Assembly (NCBI GenBank): GCA_963840975.1
Contig: CAWJBC010000017.1
Location: 248,001-312,000 of the forward strand
Direction: 5' to 3'
Source of the DNA: JAADJA01 sp963840975
GTDB taxonomy: Bacteria; Bacteroidota; Bacteroidia; Bacteroidales; JAADJA01
Length of the DNA stretch: 64,000 bases
Within the stretch, counting starts at the first letter, position 1. Each line of letters opens with the position of its first letter. Below, in pieces: positions 51,083-58,940 of the stretch. Under the pieces are notes generated by a model. The model searched no databases and was not told the origin of the DNA. It worked only from the letters and a program-made list of their open reading frames with translations. The position numbers and the translations under genes are program-made.

Positions 51083-51931
51083 CTACTTAATCTCCTTTCG
51101 GATTTTTTCAATTTGGGCGGCAAAGTAACTGCTTTTTTGCGGATTAACCAAACTTAATTTTTTGTAAATTTTTATTGCTTTCGAAAGGTTGCCTTGTTTG
51201 TAATAAATTTCAGCAAGGGTTTCCGAAACTACCGATTCATTATCCAGCAGACTATTTTTAGCAACATCAACAGGATCAAAGAAAGTCGGTTTGGGAATGA
51301 TCCTGGGTTCTTCCTTTATGAACTTGTCAATCAAATCAGCATTTGCAAGTTGCCTGGGCTTTTCTGAAGGCAATGCTTCAATATTATCAAGGTTGTATTC
51401 AACCGGAGTGCTTGGTTTCGTACCTTTTTTCTTTCCTGATGGAATGGATGGTTTTATATCGGTTCCGATGATCTCCTCCAATTTACCAGCAAGGTTTTGA
51501 AGTTTTGCGATTTGCAGTTTACTTCCGGAATCTGATGCCTGAATCATATACAAATCAACTTCGGTTTTTAATTGATAGAGCAGATCAGCCAATTTGGTCC
51601 CGGCAGAGCTGTCTTTTCCGGCATTGACACTTTCCGGTTTTTCATCCGGCGATTTTATTTCATTTACATTCTCTGCGTTAATCGGTTGATGCTTTTCTTG
51701 AAGCTTGTTCAGTTGGTGCCTGAGTATTTTTCGATCGGGTGAATAAGCGGCTGCGATTTTTAATTGATCATTAAATTTTATATGATTTTCAAGAAAAAAA
51801 TTCAATGCTAATAAAGTATCGGCAGTTTGAAAAAACGGATATTCGCGCACCAGGTTTTCAAGCTGAGGCAGGGAGTTGGCATTAAGCTCTGCAGGTTTTT
51901 TTATATAGTTGATAAACTGCTGACGGTTCAT
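51083..51931 (-). CDS. TPR-type hypothetical protein
   Basis: A 282-residue cytoplasmic protein. The N-terminus (MNRQQFINYIKKPAEL) and an LENLVREYPFFQTADTLLAL segment belong to a Bacteroidota-specific family. The C-terminus carries a tetratricopeptide-like repeat (LAEIYYKQGNLSKAIKIYKKLSLVNPQKSSYFA). The middle is low-complexity and Lys/Pro-rich. It lies in the lptE-secG group, which implies a link with envelope biogenesis, though no function is established. Confidence 0.75.
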   Translation of the reverse strand: MNRQQFINYIKKPAELNANSLPQLENLVREYPFFQTADTLLALNFFLENHIKFNDQLKIAAAYSPDRKILRHQLNKLQEKHQPINAENVNEIKSPDEKPESVNAGKDSSAGTKLADLLYQLKTEVDLYMIQASDSGSKLQIAKLQNLAGKLEEIIGTDIKPSIPSGKKKGTKPSTPVEYNLDNIEALPSEKPRQLANADLIDKFIKEEPRIIPKPTFFDPVDVAKNSLLDNESVVSETLAEIYYKQGNLSKAIKIYKKLSLVNPQKSSYFAAQIEKIRKEIK

Positions 51932-51990
51932 AATGATGGGTTCAATTTTTTGGTCATGTTGATTACAGGCATTCGATCATTAATTAGGTA

Positions 51991-52509
51991 TCACCAATTG
52001 ACGACAGCTTTGTTAAAAACATCTTCAATCAGCATTTGGGTGATTTCCGCTATTAAACTTTCCTGAACCTCTGTGAGGGATTGACTGCTTGAATAATCGG
52101 CATATCTCGAAAACTTTGATTCAAAACTCTGATTATCATTTGCGGTATTGGTATAGCTTACATCTATTGAAATGGTAAGCCTGTTCAATGCAGCCTGGTC
52201 GTTTCCCTGAATAGCAACCGGCGATGTAATATAACCCGTTATGGATCCTTCCAGAATTAAATCTCCGCCATCGTTCACCAGTATAAGATTTGTTTCTGAT
52301 GAAAATTTATCCTGGAATCCATCGGTTAGCTGTTGGCTAAGGCTAGGAACCACCAGTGAGGCGTTATTCGGAAAATACTTAATAGTGATTGTCTTAACAT
52401 CGGGAGGGATGGAAGCGCCGGTAAAAGAATATTTCATCGAGCAACTTGCCATGCTGACAATCAAAATGCCAGAAGTCAATATTCCGATAAGAGATTTAAT
52501 AGCTTTCAA
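51991..52509 (-). CDS. lptE: LPS-assembly lipoprotein LptE-like
   Basis: A 172-residue outer-membrane lipoprotein with signal (SLIGILTSGILIVSMASC) and lipobox MASC. The LptE/RlpB family pattern follows: YSFTGASIPPDVKTITIKYFPNNA, then SQQLTDGFQDKFSSETNLILVNDGGDLILEGSI, then a TEVQESLIAEITQMLIEDVFNKAV helix. LptE supports LptD in moving LPS to the surface. It lies 8 bp from the sigma-54 regulator gene and shares its strand. Confidence 0.88.
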   Translation of the reverse strand: MKAIKSLIGILTSGILIVSMASCSMKYSFTGASIPPDVKTITIKYFPNNASLVVPSLSQQLTDGFQDKFSSETNLILVNDGGDLILEGSITGYITSPVAIQGNDQAALNRLTISIDVSYTNTANDNQSFESKFSRYADYSSSQSLTEVQESLIAEITQMLIEDVFNKAVVNW

Positions 52510-52517
52510 TCTTTGAA

Positions 52518-53747
52518 TTAAATGATGTCGTATTCTTTGATTTTACGATACAAGGTCCTTTCAGAAATACCTAATTCCCGCGCGGCATTCTTTCTTTTGC
52601 CATTGTGCCGCCTGAGCGCTTTTTTTATCAAATCTATTTCTTTTTCCTGGATGGATAATGATTCTTCAATTACCACGCTATCTTCAATAGGCTCATCATC
52701 ATGGTCATCAGAAGAATGATGAACCTTAATTTCATCCAATGAAGTGTCAACCGTTTTATAATCAGCGGCAAATTGCTTCATGATTTGGTTATTCTTTGCC
52801 ATGATCTCATTGGATGTATCTTCATGTTGAAGAATATCACCAACTACTTTTTTTAGATCATGAATATCTTTTTTCATGTCGAACAGAACCTTGTAAAGTA
52901 AATCCCGCTCCGAAATCCCTTTAATGTCTTCCTGGTTTTTGTAAAGAACCGGCAAATCCCTGTACTGACTTACCGGCAGGTATTTTGCTAAAATTTCGGC
53001 ATTAATGTCTCTTCTGTTTTCGATGATGGAAATTTGTTCGGTTATATTCTTTAATTGCCTCACATTTCCATGCCATTTATAATTGATGAGCAATTTTACA
53101 GCTTCGTGGTCGAGTTGAAGCACCGGCATCCGGTATTTTTCAGCAAAATCAGCCGCAAATTTCCGGAAAAGCAGGTGAATGTCATCCTTGCGGTCGCGAA
53201 GTGAAGGAACAATAATCGGGACGGTGTTGAGCCGGTAATACAAATCTTCCCTGAATTTTCCCCGTCCGATGGCATCCGGAATATCCAAATTTGTTGCGGC
53301 TACAACCCTAACATCAGTTTTGATAACTTTTGAAGATCCAACCTTAAAAAATTCTCCTGATTCCAATACCCTTAAAAGCCTGACCTGGGTGGACAACGGC
53401 AGCTCGGCGACTTCATCCAGAAAAATAGTTCCACCGCTTACGACTTCAAAATAACCTTTGCGGGCATCGTGCGCACCGGTGAATGATCCTTTTTCGTGTC
53501 CAAATAATTCTGAATCAATGGTCCCTTCGGGGATAGCGCCACAATTGACGGCAATATAAGGTCCATGCTTGCGGGCGCTGAGTTGGTGGATGATTTTCGG
53601 AAACACTTCCTTACCAACGCCGCTTTCACCTGAAATAAGAACAGTTAAATCGGTAGGAGCCACCTGCCTGGCGATATCAATGGCTCTGTCCAACAAGTGA
53701 GAGGTACCGATGATTTCAAAACGCTGTTTAATTGCCTGTACATCCAT
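52518..53747 (-). CDS. Sigma-54-dependent activator (AAA+ and Fis HTH)
   Basis: A 409-residue activator with no N-terminal receiver. The AAA+ domain occupies about residues 10-250: Walker A GESGVGKE, GSFTGA (here with Ser in place of the first Ala of GAFTGA), Walker B GTIFLDEVAELP, and LRDRKDDI. A coiled region precedes the C-terminal Fis-type helix-turn-helix (KKALRRHNGKRKNAARELGISERTLYRKI). It drives RpoN-dependent promoters. It opens the group lptE-TPR-secG, an arrangement common in Bacteroidales, and may not be functionally tied to it. Confidence 0.92.
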   Translation of the reverse strand: MDVQAIKQRFEIIGTSHLLDRAIDIARQVAPTDLTVLISGESGVGKEVFPKIIHQLSARKHGPYIAVNCGAIPEGTIDSELFGHEKGSFTGAHDARKGYFEVVSGGTIFLDEVAELPLSTQVRLLRVLESGEFFKVGSSKVIKTDVRVVAATNLDIPDAIGRGKFREDLYYRLNTVPIIVPSLRDRKDDIHLLFRKFAADFAEKYRMPVLQLDHEAVKLLINYKWHGNVRQLKNITEQISIIENRRDINAEILAKYLPVSQYRDLPVLYKNQEDIKGISERDLLYKVLFDMKKDIHDLKKVVGDILQHEDTSNEIMAKNNQIMKQFAADYKTVDTSLDEIKVHHSSDDHDDEPIEDSVVIEESLSIQEKEIDLIKKALRRHNGKRKNAARELGISERTLYRKIKEYDII

Positions 53748-53835
53748 ATTGCTTCATCTGAATAATTGGCACAAAACTACTCAAAAAAACTGCAAAAATG
53801 TCTTAAATATTGTTAAAGGAACGGATGATTGGCGT

Positions 53836-53873
53836 AAAAAAGTCCGGCGATTAAAGCATCCCCGGACTTTTTT
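53836..53873 (-). terminator. Terminator of the nucleotide-sugar dehydrogenase gene
   Basis: AAAAAAGTCCGG and CCGGACTTTTTT pair perfectly around a 14-base loop. It lies 12 bp after the dehydrogenase stop on the minus strand. Confidence 0.88.
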
Positions 53874-53884
53874 ATTCAACAGGA

Positions 53885-55531
53885 TTATTTACCGTTTTTC
53901 ACTTCTTTCTTGATTCGCTGGATATGTCCCCGTCCGAGGGCTTTCACTTCGCAACCCAGTTCAAAGTATGTTCTGATCTTATCATCTGACAAAATACCGA
54001 AAGCATCAACAATAGCTATCGGTCCGCCTGCCCATTTTACAATTTTTACAGGATCGAGATCCTTGTATTGTTTATGAGGTACTGCCAGTATCAAAGCTTC
54101 CACTCCTTTAAGCGCTTTTTGCAAATCCTTCAGAACAACCGTTTCTTTTAAATGTTCCTGATTACGGAAAAACCTGCTCCACGAATGCTCAGGGCTTTCA
54201 TCCTGGTTTTCAAATTCATACCAGTGATCCACATAAGGATCGTGTACCAGCATTTCAGCGCCCATTTCGGTAAGTTTCCTCACCACCATTTCGCTGCCAC
54301 TGTAACGGGTATCGCCAACATCTTCGCGGTAACTTGCTCCTGCAATCAGCACCGTTGAACCGGCAATGTATTTCCCCATATTTCTTAGTGCATCACGGAC
54401 CAGTTCTGCAACATGTAATCCGCGTGTATCGTTAATGTCAATAGCCGTAGGGGTGATTTTAAATACTGTTTCGCCATCTTCAAAACCAAGTATGTGTCGG
54501 TATGCCCAAAATCCCAATCCGCCATCCTTTGGCAGGCAGTAGCCGCCAATACCCGGTCCCGGGAATATCATGTTGCTATGGGTTGGACGCATTTTAATGG
54601 CTTTGATAACCTTAATTAAATCCACACCGTTGCGTTCAGCAAACAAACTCCACTCGTTCATGAAAGCTAACAAAGTAGCCCGATACGAATTTTCTACAAT
54701 TTTTGTGGTTTCCGATTCAATAGGGCGATCCATGACGGTCAAAGGAAATTTCTTTGTGTTCAGTACTTCATGAAGGAATTTTTCAACCTTTTTCCGTGCT
54801 TCATCATTACATCCCGAACATACACGCCAGAAATCACGGATCGAAGACACATATTCCTTGCCGGGCATTACCCTTTCAAAGCTGTGTGACAGGAGAGGTG
54901 TTTCTTTCAGCCCCCTTTTTGCAAATGCTTTTTTCAGGATGGGCCAGGCAACAAACTCAGTGGTACCTGGAGCAACAGTTGTTTCAATCAGTACCAGCGC
55001 TTTGGGAGGTATGGTGTCGCCAATGGTCTTCATCGAAGCTTCAAGGGCAGCCATGTCGGTTTCGCCGGTGCGCATATTGCCCAAATCCTGTTTTGTGTAG
55101 TCGCATTGCACATCCACTACAACCACATCAGCAAGTTTCAAACAGTCGCTGGTGTAAGTGGCAACAAAGGTTTTCGCTTTGTTCACCGTGCGACCGATCA
55201 GTTCATCCACTTCCGGGTCTTCAGCTTTTACCGGTGATTCGCCGCGGTTTACCATCGGTATTTTCCAAAAACTTCTGACACTGGGACGCTGATACCCGAT
55301 CACAAACTTTGAGTACTTCCCTTTCTTGTCCTTGGTATCGGCAACAATGGCAGCCATCACAACACCAACAAACCCCAAACCCATCACAACCACCACTTCT
55401 TTACCTTCTTTCCTGGCTTGTTTAGCCAACTTTTCGACCCTTTTAAACTCAGCATCATAGTCCTTTTTCAATGGCAGTGGAAATTTTTCTCCTTCCGGAC
55501 TTACTGCAAACTGTCTGTCTTTACTTTCCAT
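53885..55531 (-). CDS. Nucleotide-sugar dehydrogenase (UDP/GDP-sugar 6-dehydrogenase family)
   Basis: A 548-residue NAD-dependent dehydrogenase, longer than the usual 430. The N-terminal Rossmann motif is VMGLGFVGVVMAAIVAD. The central part has ETTVAPGTTE, then IESETTKIVENSYRATLLAFMNEW, and the catalytic Cys is in GIGGYCLPKDGG. The C-terminal nucleotide domain has VLIAGASYREDVGDTRYS. These enzymes oxidise the C6 hydroxyl of UDP-glucose, UDP-ManNAc or GDP-mannose to a uronic acid. The extra length is an N-terminal lead and insertions. The exact sugar is not clear. Confidence 0.88.
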   Translation of the reverse strand: MESKDRQFAVSPEGEKFPLPLKKDYDAEFKRVEKLAKQARKEGKEVVVVMGLGFVGVVMAAIVADTKDKKGKYSKFVIGYQRPSVRSFWKIPMVNRGESPVKAEDPEVDELIGRTVNKAKTFVATYTSDCLKLADVVVVDVQCDYTKQDLGNMRTGETDMAALEASMKTIGDTIPPKALVLIETTVAPGTTEFVAWPILKKAFAKRGLKETPLLSHSFERVMPGKEYVSSIRDFWRVCSGCNDEARKKVEKFLHEVLNTKKFPLTVMDRPIESETTKIVENSYRATLLAFMNEWSLFAERNGVDLIKVIKAIKMRPTHSNMIFPGPGIGGYCLPKDGGLGFWAYRHILGFEDGETVFKITPTAIDINDTRGLHVAELVRDALRNMGKYIAGSTVLIAGASYREDVGDTRYSGSEMVVRKLTEMGAEMLVHDPYVDHWYEFENQDESPEHSWSRFFRNQEHLKETVVLKDLQKALKGVEALILAVPHKQYKDLDPVKIVKWAGGPIAIVDAFGILSDDKIRTYFELGCEVKALGRGHIQRIKKEVKNGK

Positions 55532-55555
55532 ATAGCTTTTTAAAAAATTAATAAA

Positions 55556-56281
55556 TTATATCCAGCCTTTGAGGTGATAAAACCCCAAAGCTACAATTTC
55601 TCTTAAAATCAAAATTTCATATTCAAGATGTATCCAGAACTGATATCTGACCTGTGTATTATGTCCTATATCAGGCATAAATTTATCCCTGCCACCAAGC
55701 TCCTTATCATTAAAAATCAGGTCGAAGTCTATCGTTTGTTCAAAAGCCGGTAAACCGCTGATGTTTTCAAATCCGGCTTTTTTAAAAGTCAGAATAGCTC
55801 TACGCATGTGTTCGGGAGAGGTTACAAGAATCACAGGGTCTTTGGCTGAAGAAACCATTTTCATCAACTCCAGCGCCTGATAGCGTGTATTTTTCCCTTT
55901 GGTTTCCAACGAAACCCTTTCGGGATTAACATTGCGTATCTCCAACTCCCGTTGCATTAAATTAACCGAACTTGATGAATCACCCTTGTCGCCGGGTAAA
56001 GATATGATGATCTTTGCCTCAGGGTAACGGGTGGCAATTGCTGCTGCATAATAAGTTCGCATCAGTCCTGATTTTCCGGGTATTGCGCTTCCACCCATCA
56101 CTACGATGTAACCGGGTTTTATCTCTTCTTGACATTGTGAAGTCCCTAACCAGTAATATCCCCAGAAAGGAGCTGTTGTAAAAGCAAGGATGATCAAAAT
56201 GATAGCGATGCCTCCAAAGAAAATAACCAGCCATTTTATGGTTTTAAAAATGAATGACAAGGATTTGGATTTAACTGCCAT
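55556..56281 (-). CDS. YdcF/DUF218 family membrane protein
   Basis: A 241-residue protein with one N-terminal membrane helix (about 18-42). The DUF218 part has GYIVVMGGSAIPGKSGLMRTYYAA, then AKIIISLPGDKGDSSSS and SLETKGKNTRYQALELM and LVTSPEHMRRAILTFKKAGF. Relatives (ElyC, SanA, YdcF) affect envelope polymers or antibiotic barrier function. It lies downstream of pheT and upstream of the dehydrogenase, 24 bp apart from the latter, so they may be cotranscribed. Confidence 0.85.
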   Translation of the reverse strand: MAVKSKSLSFIFKTIKWLVIFFGGIAIILIILAFTTAPFWGYYWLGTSQCQEEIKPGYIVVMGGSAIPGKSGLMRTYYAAAIATRYPEAKIIISLPGDKGDSSSSVNLMQRELEIRNVNPERVSLETKGKNTRYQALELMKMVSSAKDPVILVTSPEHMRRAILTFKKAGFENISGLPAFEQTIDFDLIFNDKELGGRDKFMPDIGHNTQVRYQFWIHLEYEILILREIVALGFYHLKGWI

Positions 56282-56340
56282 TTGATTTTAGTAAAAGGGT
56301 ATAGGGAATAAAAGGTAAATGGTATAAGGTGTGAGGTATT

Positions 56341-56390
56341 CCCTTATATCCCCTATATCCCCTATTTCCCCTATTCCCCCTATATCCCAT
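56341..56390. repeat. C-rich tandem repeat, unit about nine bases (CCCCTATAT)
   Basis: Six C-runs of three to five bases (56341-43, 56350-53, 56359-62, 56368-71, 56376-80, 56386-88) are spaced by four to six A/T bases. It lies between pheT and the YdcF gene. On the minus strand the runs are G, giving a good G-quadruplex candidate. A G-rich stretch at 56296-56310 is roughly complementary to part of it. Confidence 0.75.
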
Positions 56391-56414
56391 ATTTTTTAAA
56401 TCTTATTGAATAAT

Positions 56415-58883
56415 TTACCTGATCACCGCGTTTAATTCTTTCTGATAAGCCTCCATCAATCGCTTCATTGTTTTTTCGATAACTTTATCGGTAAGCGTTT
56501 TTTCTTCATCAAGCAAAATGAAACTCACGGCATACGATTTTTTACCTGCTTCAATATTTTTGCCTTCATAAATATCAAAGAGGTTGACATGCTTCAGCAG
56601 CTTGTTTTCAGCAAGATAAGCCAATCTTTCTATTTCTTCAAAGGTGATTTTTGAATCAATAAGTAACGCCAGATCACGCCTTACCTCCGGGAATTTAGCG
56701 ATTGGCTGATATTGAATTTTGTTGCTTTTAACAAGATCCAAAACCAAATCCCAGTTGATTTCAGCATACAGCACCTGCTGCCGGATATCAAATTCTTTCA
56801 AAATGGAATTTGAAATAACACCTATTTCAATCAAGTTACCCTTTGAAGAAAAGTAATTCAAACCTACTGAGAGGTATTTATTTTCGGTTTTTTTGTGATC
56901 CACAGCATTTACATCAACGCCAATTCGCTTCAGAAAATTAAAGGCATAAGCTTTCAGGTAATTAAAATCAGCTTCTTTGTTCTGGTGGTACCAGCTTTCC
57001 TTTTCTTTATTTCCTGTAATCAGCAGCGACAAATGATTTTCTTCTCTGTATTTCATTATCACATCTGTGGCTTCCTTATTGGCAATCTTATAAACTTTTC
57101 CATATTCAAATAGCTTTTGGTCGCTCAATTTCCGGTTCAGGTTATAAAGAATGGATTCCAGCCCGCCGAAAAGCAAAGTTTGTCTCATCACATTCAGGTC
57201 GCGGCTCAGCGGGTTCAGGATAACGACATTTTGTGCTGCATCAAAATCTTTGCGGTTTTCATAATACGCCGACTTTGTGAGTGAGTTGTTCATTATCTCG
57301 CTGAAACCATTGCTGCTTAAGTAATTCACTGCAATACTCAACAGCGTTTCAGGATCGGGTTTGGCTGAATGAGAAATAGACGAATTGACCTTAACGGGAA
57401 TTTCAATATTGTTGTAACCGTATATCCTCAAAATTTCTTCAATCACATCGGCTTCGCGCGTTACATCAACCCTGCATGAAGGCGCTTCAAGGCAGAGTCC
57501 TTCATTTGTTTCACTTTCAATTTGAAACTGCAACGATTGTAAAATATTCCTGATCACCTCTTTCCCGATGGCTTTTCCGATCAGCCGGTCAATGTTGTTC
57601 CATGTAACCTCCACCTTTGCTTTCGGAATGGGTTGGGGATATACATCCTTAATCTCCGAAGAGATAGTCCCGCCTGCAATTTCTTTTACGAGGATTGCTG
57701 CTCTTTTCAGGGCAAAAATCGTCATGTCAGGATCCACGCCACGCTCGAACCTGAACGAGGCATCCGTCTGCAGGTCGTGGTATTTTGAAGTTTTACGGAT
57801 ATGTACCGGATCAAAATAAGCGCTTTCGATAAAGATGTTCTTTGTTTTTTCAGTTACGCCTGATTGGATGCCTCCGAAAACACCTCCAATGCACATTCCT
57901 TCTTCTGTATTGCAGATCATCAGGTCGTTGCCCGAAAGCTCCCTTTCGGTTCCTTCAAGCGTAACGAATTTCGAACCTTTGGGTAATTTTTTAACCAAAA
58001 CTTTGCCGCCTTTGATTTCGGCAGCATCGAAAGCATGAAGCGGCTGACCGGTCTCGTGTAAAATGTAGTTGGTAATGTCAACAATGTTGTTTATTGGACG
58101 AAGACCAATTGCAGTAAGCCTGTTTTTCAGCCAGCCGGGCGATTCCTTAACGTCTATTCCTGAAACAGTGACCCCGGCATACCTTGGGCAGGCAATGGCA
58201 TCCTCAACGACTACATCAATGTTAAGAGCAGTATTTTCAGTTTTGAAATTTTCGACTGATGGAAGATTAAGGGAACGCTTGACTTCTGAGTTTTTATTAT
58301 AATTAATATTATCCAGCACTGCTTTGATATCCCTTGCCACGCCAATATGCGAAGTAGCATCGGTGCGGTTAGGCGTCAGCCCGATCTCAAAAACAAAATC
58401 ATTTTCCACTTTGAAATACTCCGTTGCCGGAGTCCCTGGTTTTGCTCCAGCCTCTAAAACCATGATACCGGCATGGGAGGTTCCCAGTCCAAGTTCATCT
58501 TCGGCGCAGATCATTCCTTCCGAAACCTCACCCCTGATCTTAGCTTTTTTTATCTCAAAGCTTTCCTCTCCTTTGTAAATAATGGTACCCACAGTTGCCA
58601 CCACCACTTTTTGTCCAGCAGACACATTGGGCGCTCCGCAGACGATGGGAAGAATTTGTCCGCCACCGATATCAACCGTAGTTTTACTCAGTTTGTCAGC
58701 ATCAGGATGTTTGGTGCAGGTTACCACCTCACCGATCACTACACCACTCAGCCCGCCTTTTACCGATTGCCAGCTTTCGATGCTTTCTACTTCCAATCCG
58801 CAATCGGTAAGCAAGCGAGAAAGCTCTTCAGGCGACAGGTTAAAATCAAGATATTGTTTCAGCCAGTTGTACGAAATTTTCAT
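56415..58883 (-). CDS. pheT: Phenylalanyl-tRNA synthetase beta subunit
   Basis: An 822-residue beta subunit of PheRS. It opens KISYNWLKQYLDF, followed by the tRNA-binding EMAP-like domain (VVTCTKHPDADKLSKTTVDIGGG). The B3/B4 editing domain (LTPNRTDATSHIGVARDIKA), B5 and core follow, and the C-terminal FDX-ACB domain has FPEVRRDLALLIDSKITFEEIERLA. It forms an alpha2-beta2 enzyme with PheS, which is not encoded beside it here. Length is normal. A promoter lies just upstream. Confidence 0.97.
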   Translation of the reverse strand: MKISYNWLKQYLDFNLSPEELSRLLTDCGLEVESIESWQSVKGGLSGVVIGEVVTCTKHPDADKLSKTTVDIGGGQILPIVCGAPNVSAGQKVVVATVGTIIYKGEESFEIKKAKIRGEVSEGMICAEDELGLGTSHAGIMVLEAGAKPGTPATEYFKVENDFVFEIGLTPNRTDATSHIGVARDIKAVLDNINYNKNSEVKRSLNLPSVENFKTENTALNIDVVVEDAIACPRYAGVTVSGIDVKESPGWLKNRLTAIGLRPINNIVDITNYILHETGQPLHAFDAAEIKGGKVLVKKLPKGSKFVTLEGTERELSGNDLMICNTEEGMCIGGVFGGIQSGVTEKTKNIFIESAYFDPVHIRKTSKYHDLQTDASFRFERGVDPDMTIFALKRAAILVKEIAGGTISSEIKDVYPQPIPKAKVEVTWNNIDRLIGKAIGKEVIRNILQSLQFQIESETNEGLCLEAPSCRVDVTREADVIEEILRIYGYNNIEIPVKVNSSISHSAKPDPETLLSIAVNYLSSNGFSEIMNNSLTKSAYYENRKDFDAAQNVVILNPLSRDLNVMRQTLLFGGLESILYNLNRKLSDQKLFEYGKVYKIANKEATDVIMKYREENHLSLLITGNKEKESWYHQNKEADFNYLKAYAFNFLKRIGVDVNAVDHKKTENKYLSVGLNYFSSKGNLIEIGVISNSILKEFDIRQQVLYAEINWDLVLDLVKSNKIQYQPIAKFPEVRRDLALLIDSKITFEEIERLAYLAENKLLKHVNLFDIYEGKNIEAGKKSYAVSFILLDEEKTLTDKVIEKTMKRLMEAYQKELNAVIR

Positions 58884-58905
58884 CTAAACCCTTTTTTTGA
58901 AGTGG

Positions 58906-58938
58906 CAAAGGTAAGATTTTACAGAGAAAAAAGGTCAA
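58906..58938 (-). promoter_or_regulatory. Promoter of pheT
   Basis: On the minus strand TTG (58936-58938), 22 bp, then TACCTTTG (58906-58913). The pheT ATG is 22 bp beyond. The -33 part lies three bases past the recG stop. Confidence 0.6.
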
Positions 58939-58940
58939 AA

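Noticed and set aside
54754..55278. 174-codon plus-strand ORF inside the nucleotide-sugar dehydrogenase
   Set aside because: Antisense shadow with Cys/Trp-rich, unstructured translation.
56341..56390. CRISPR-like array
   Set aside because: The unit is only nine bases with no unique spacers; it is a simple tandem repeat.
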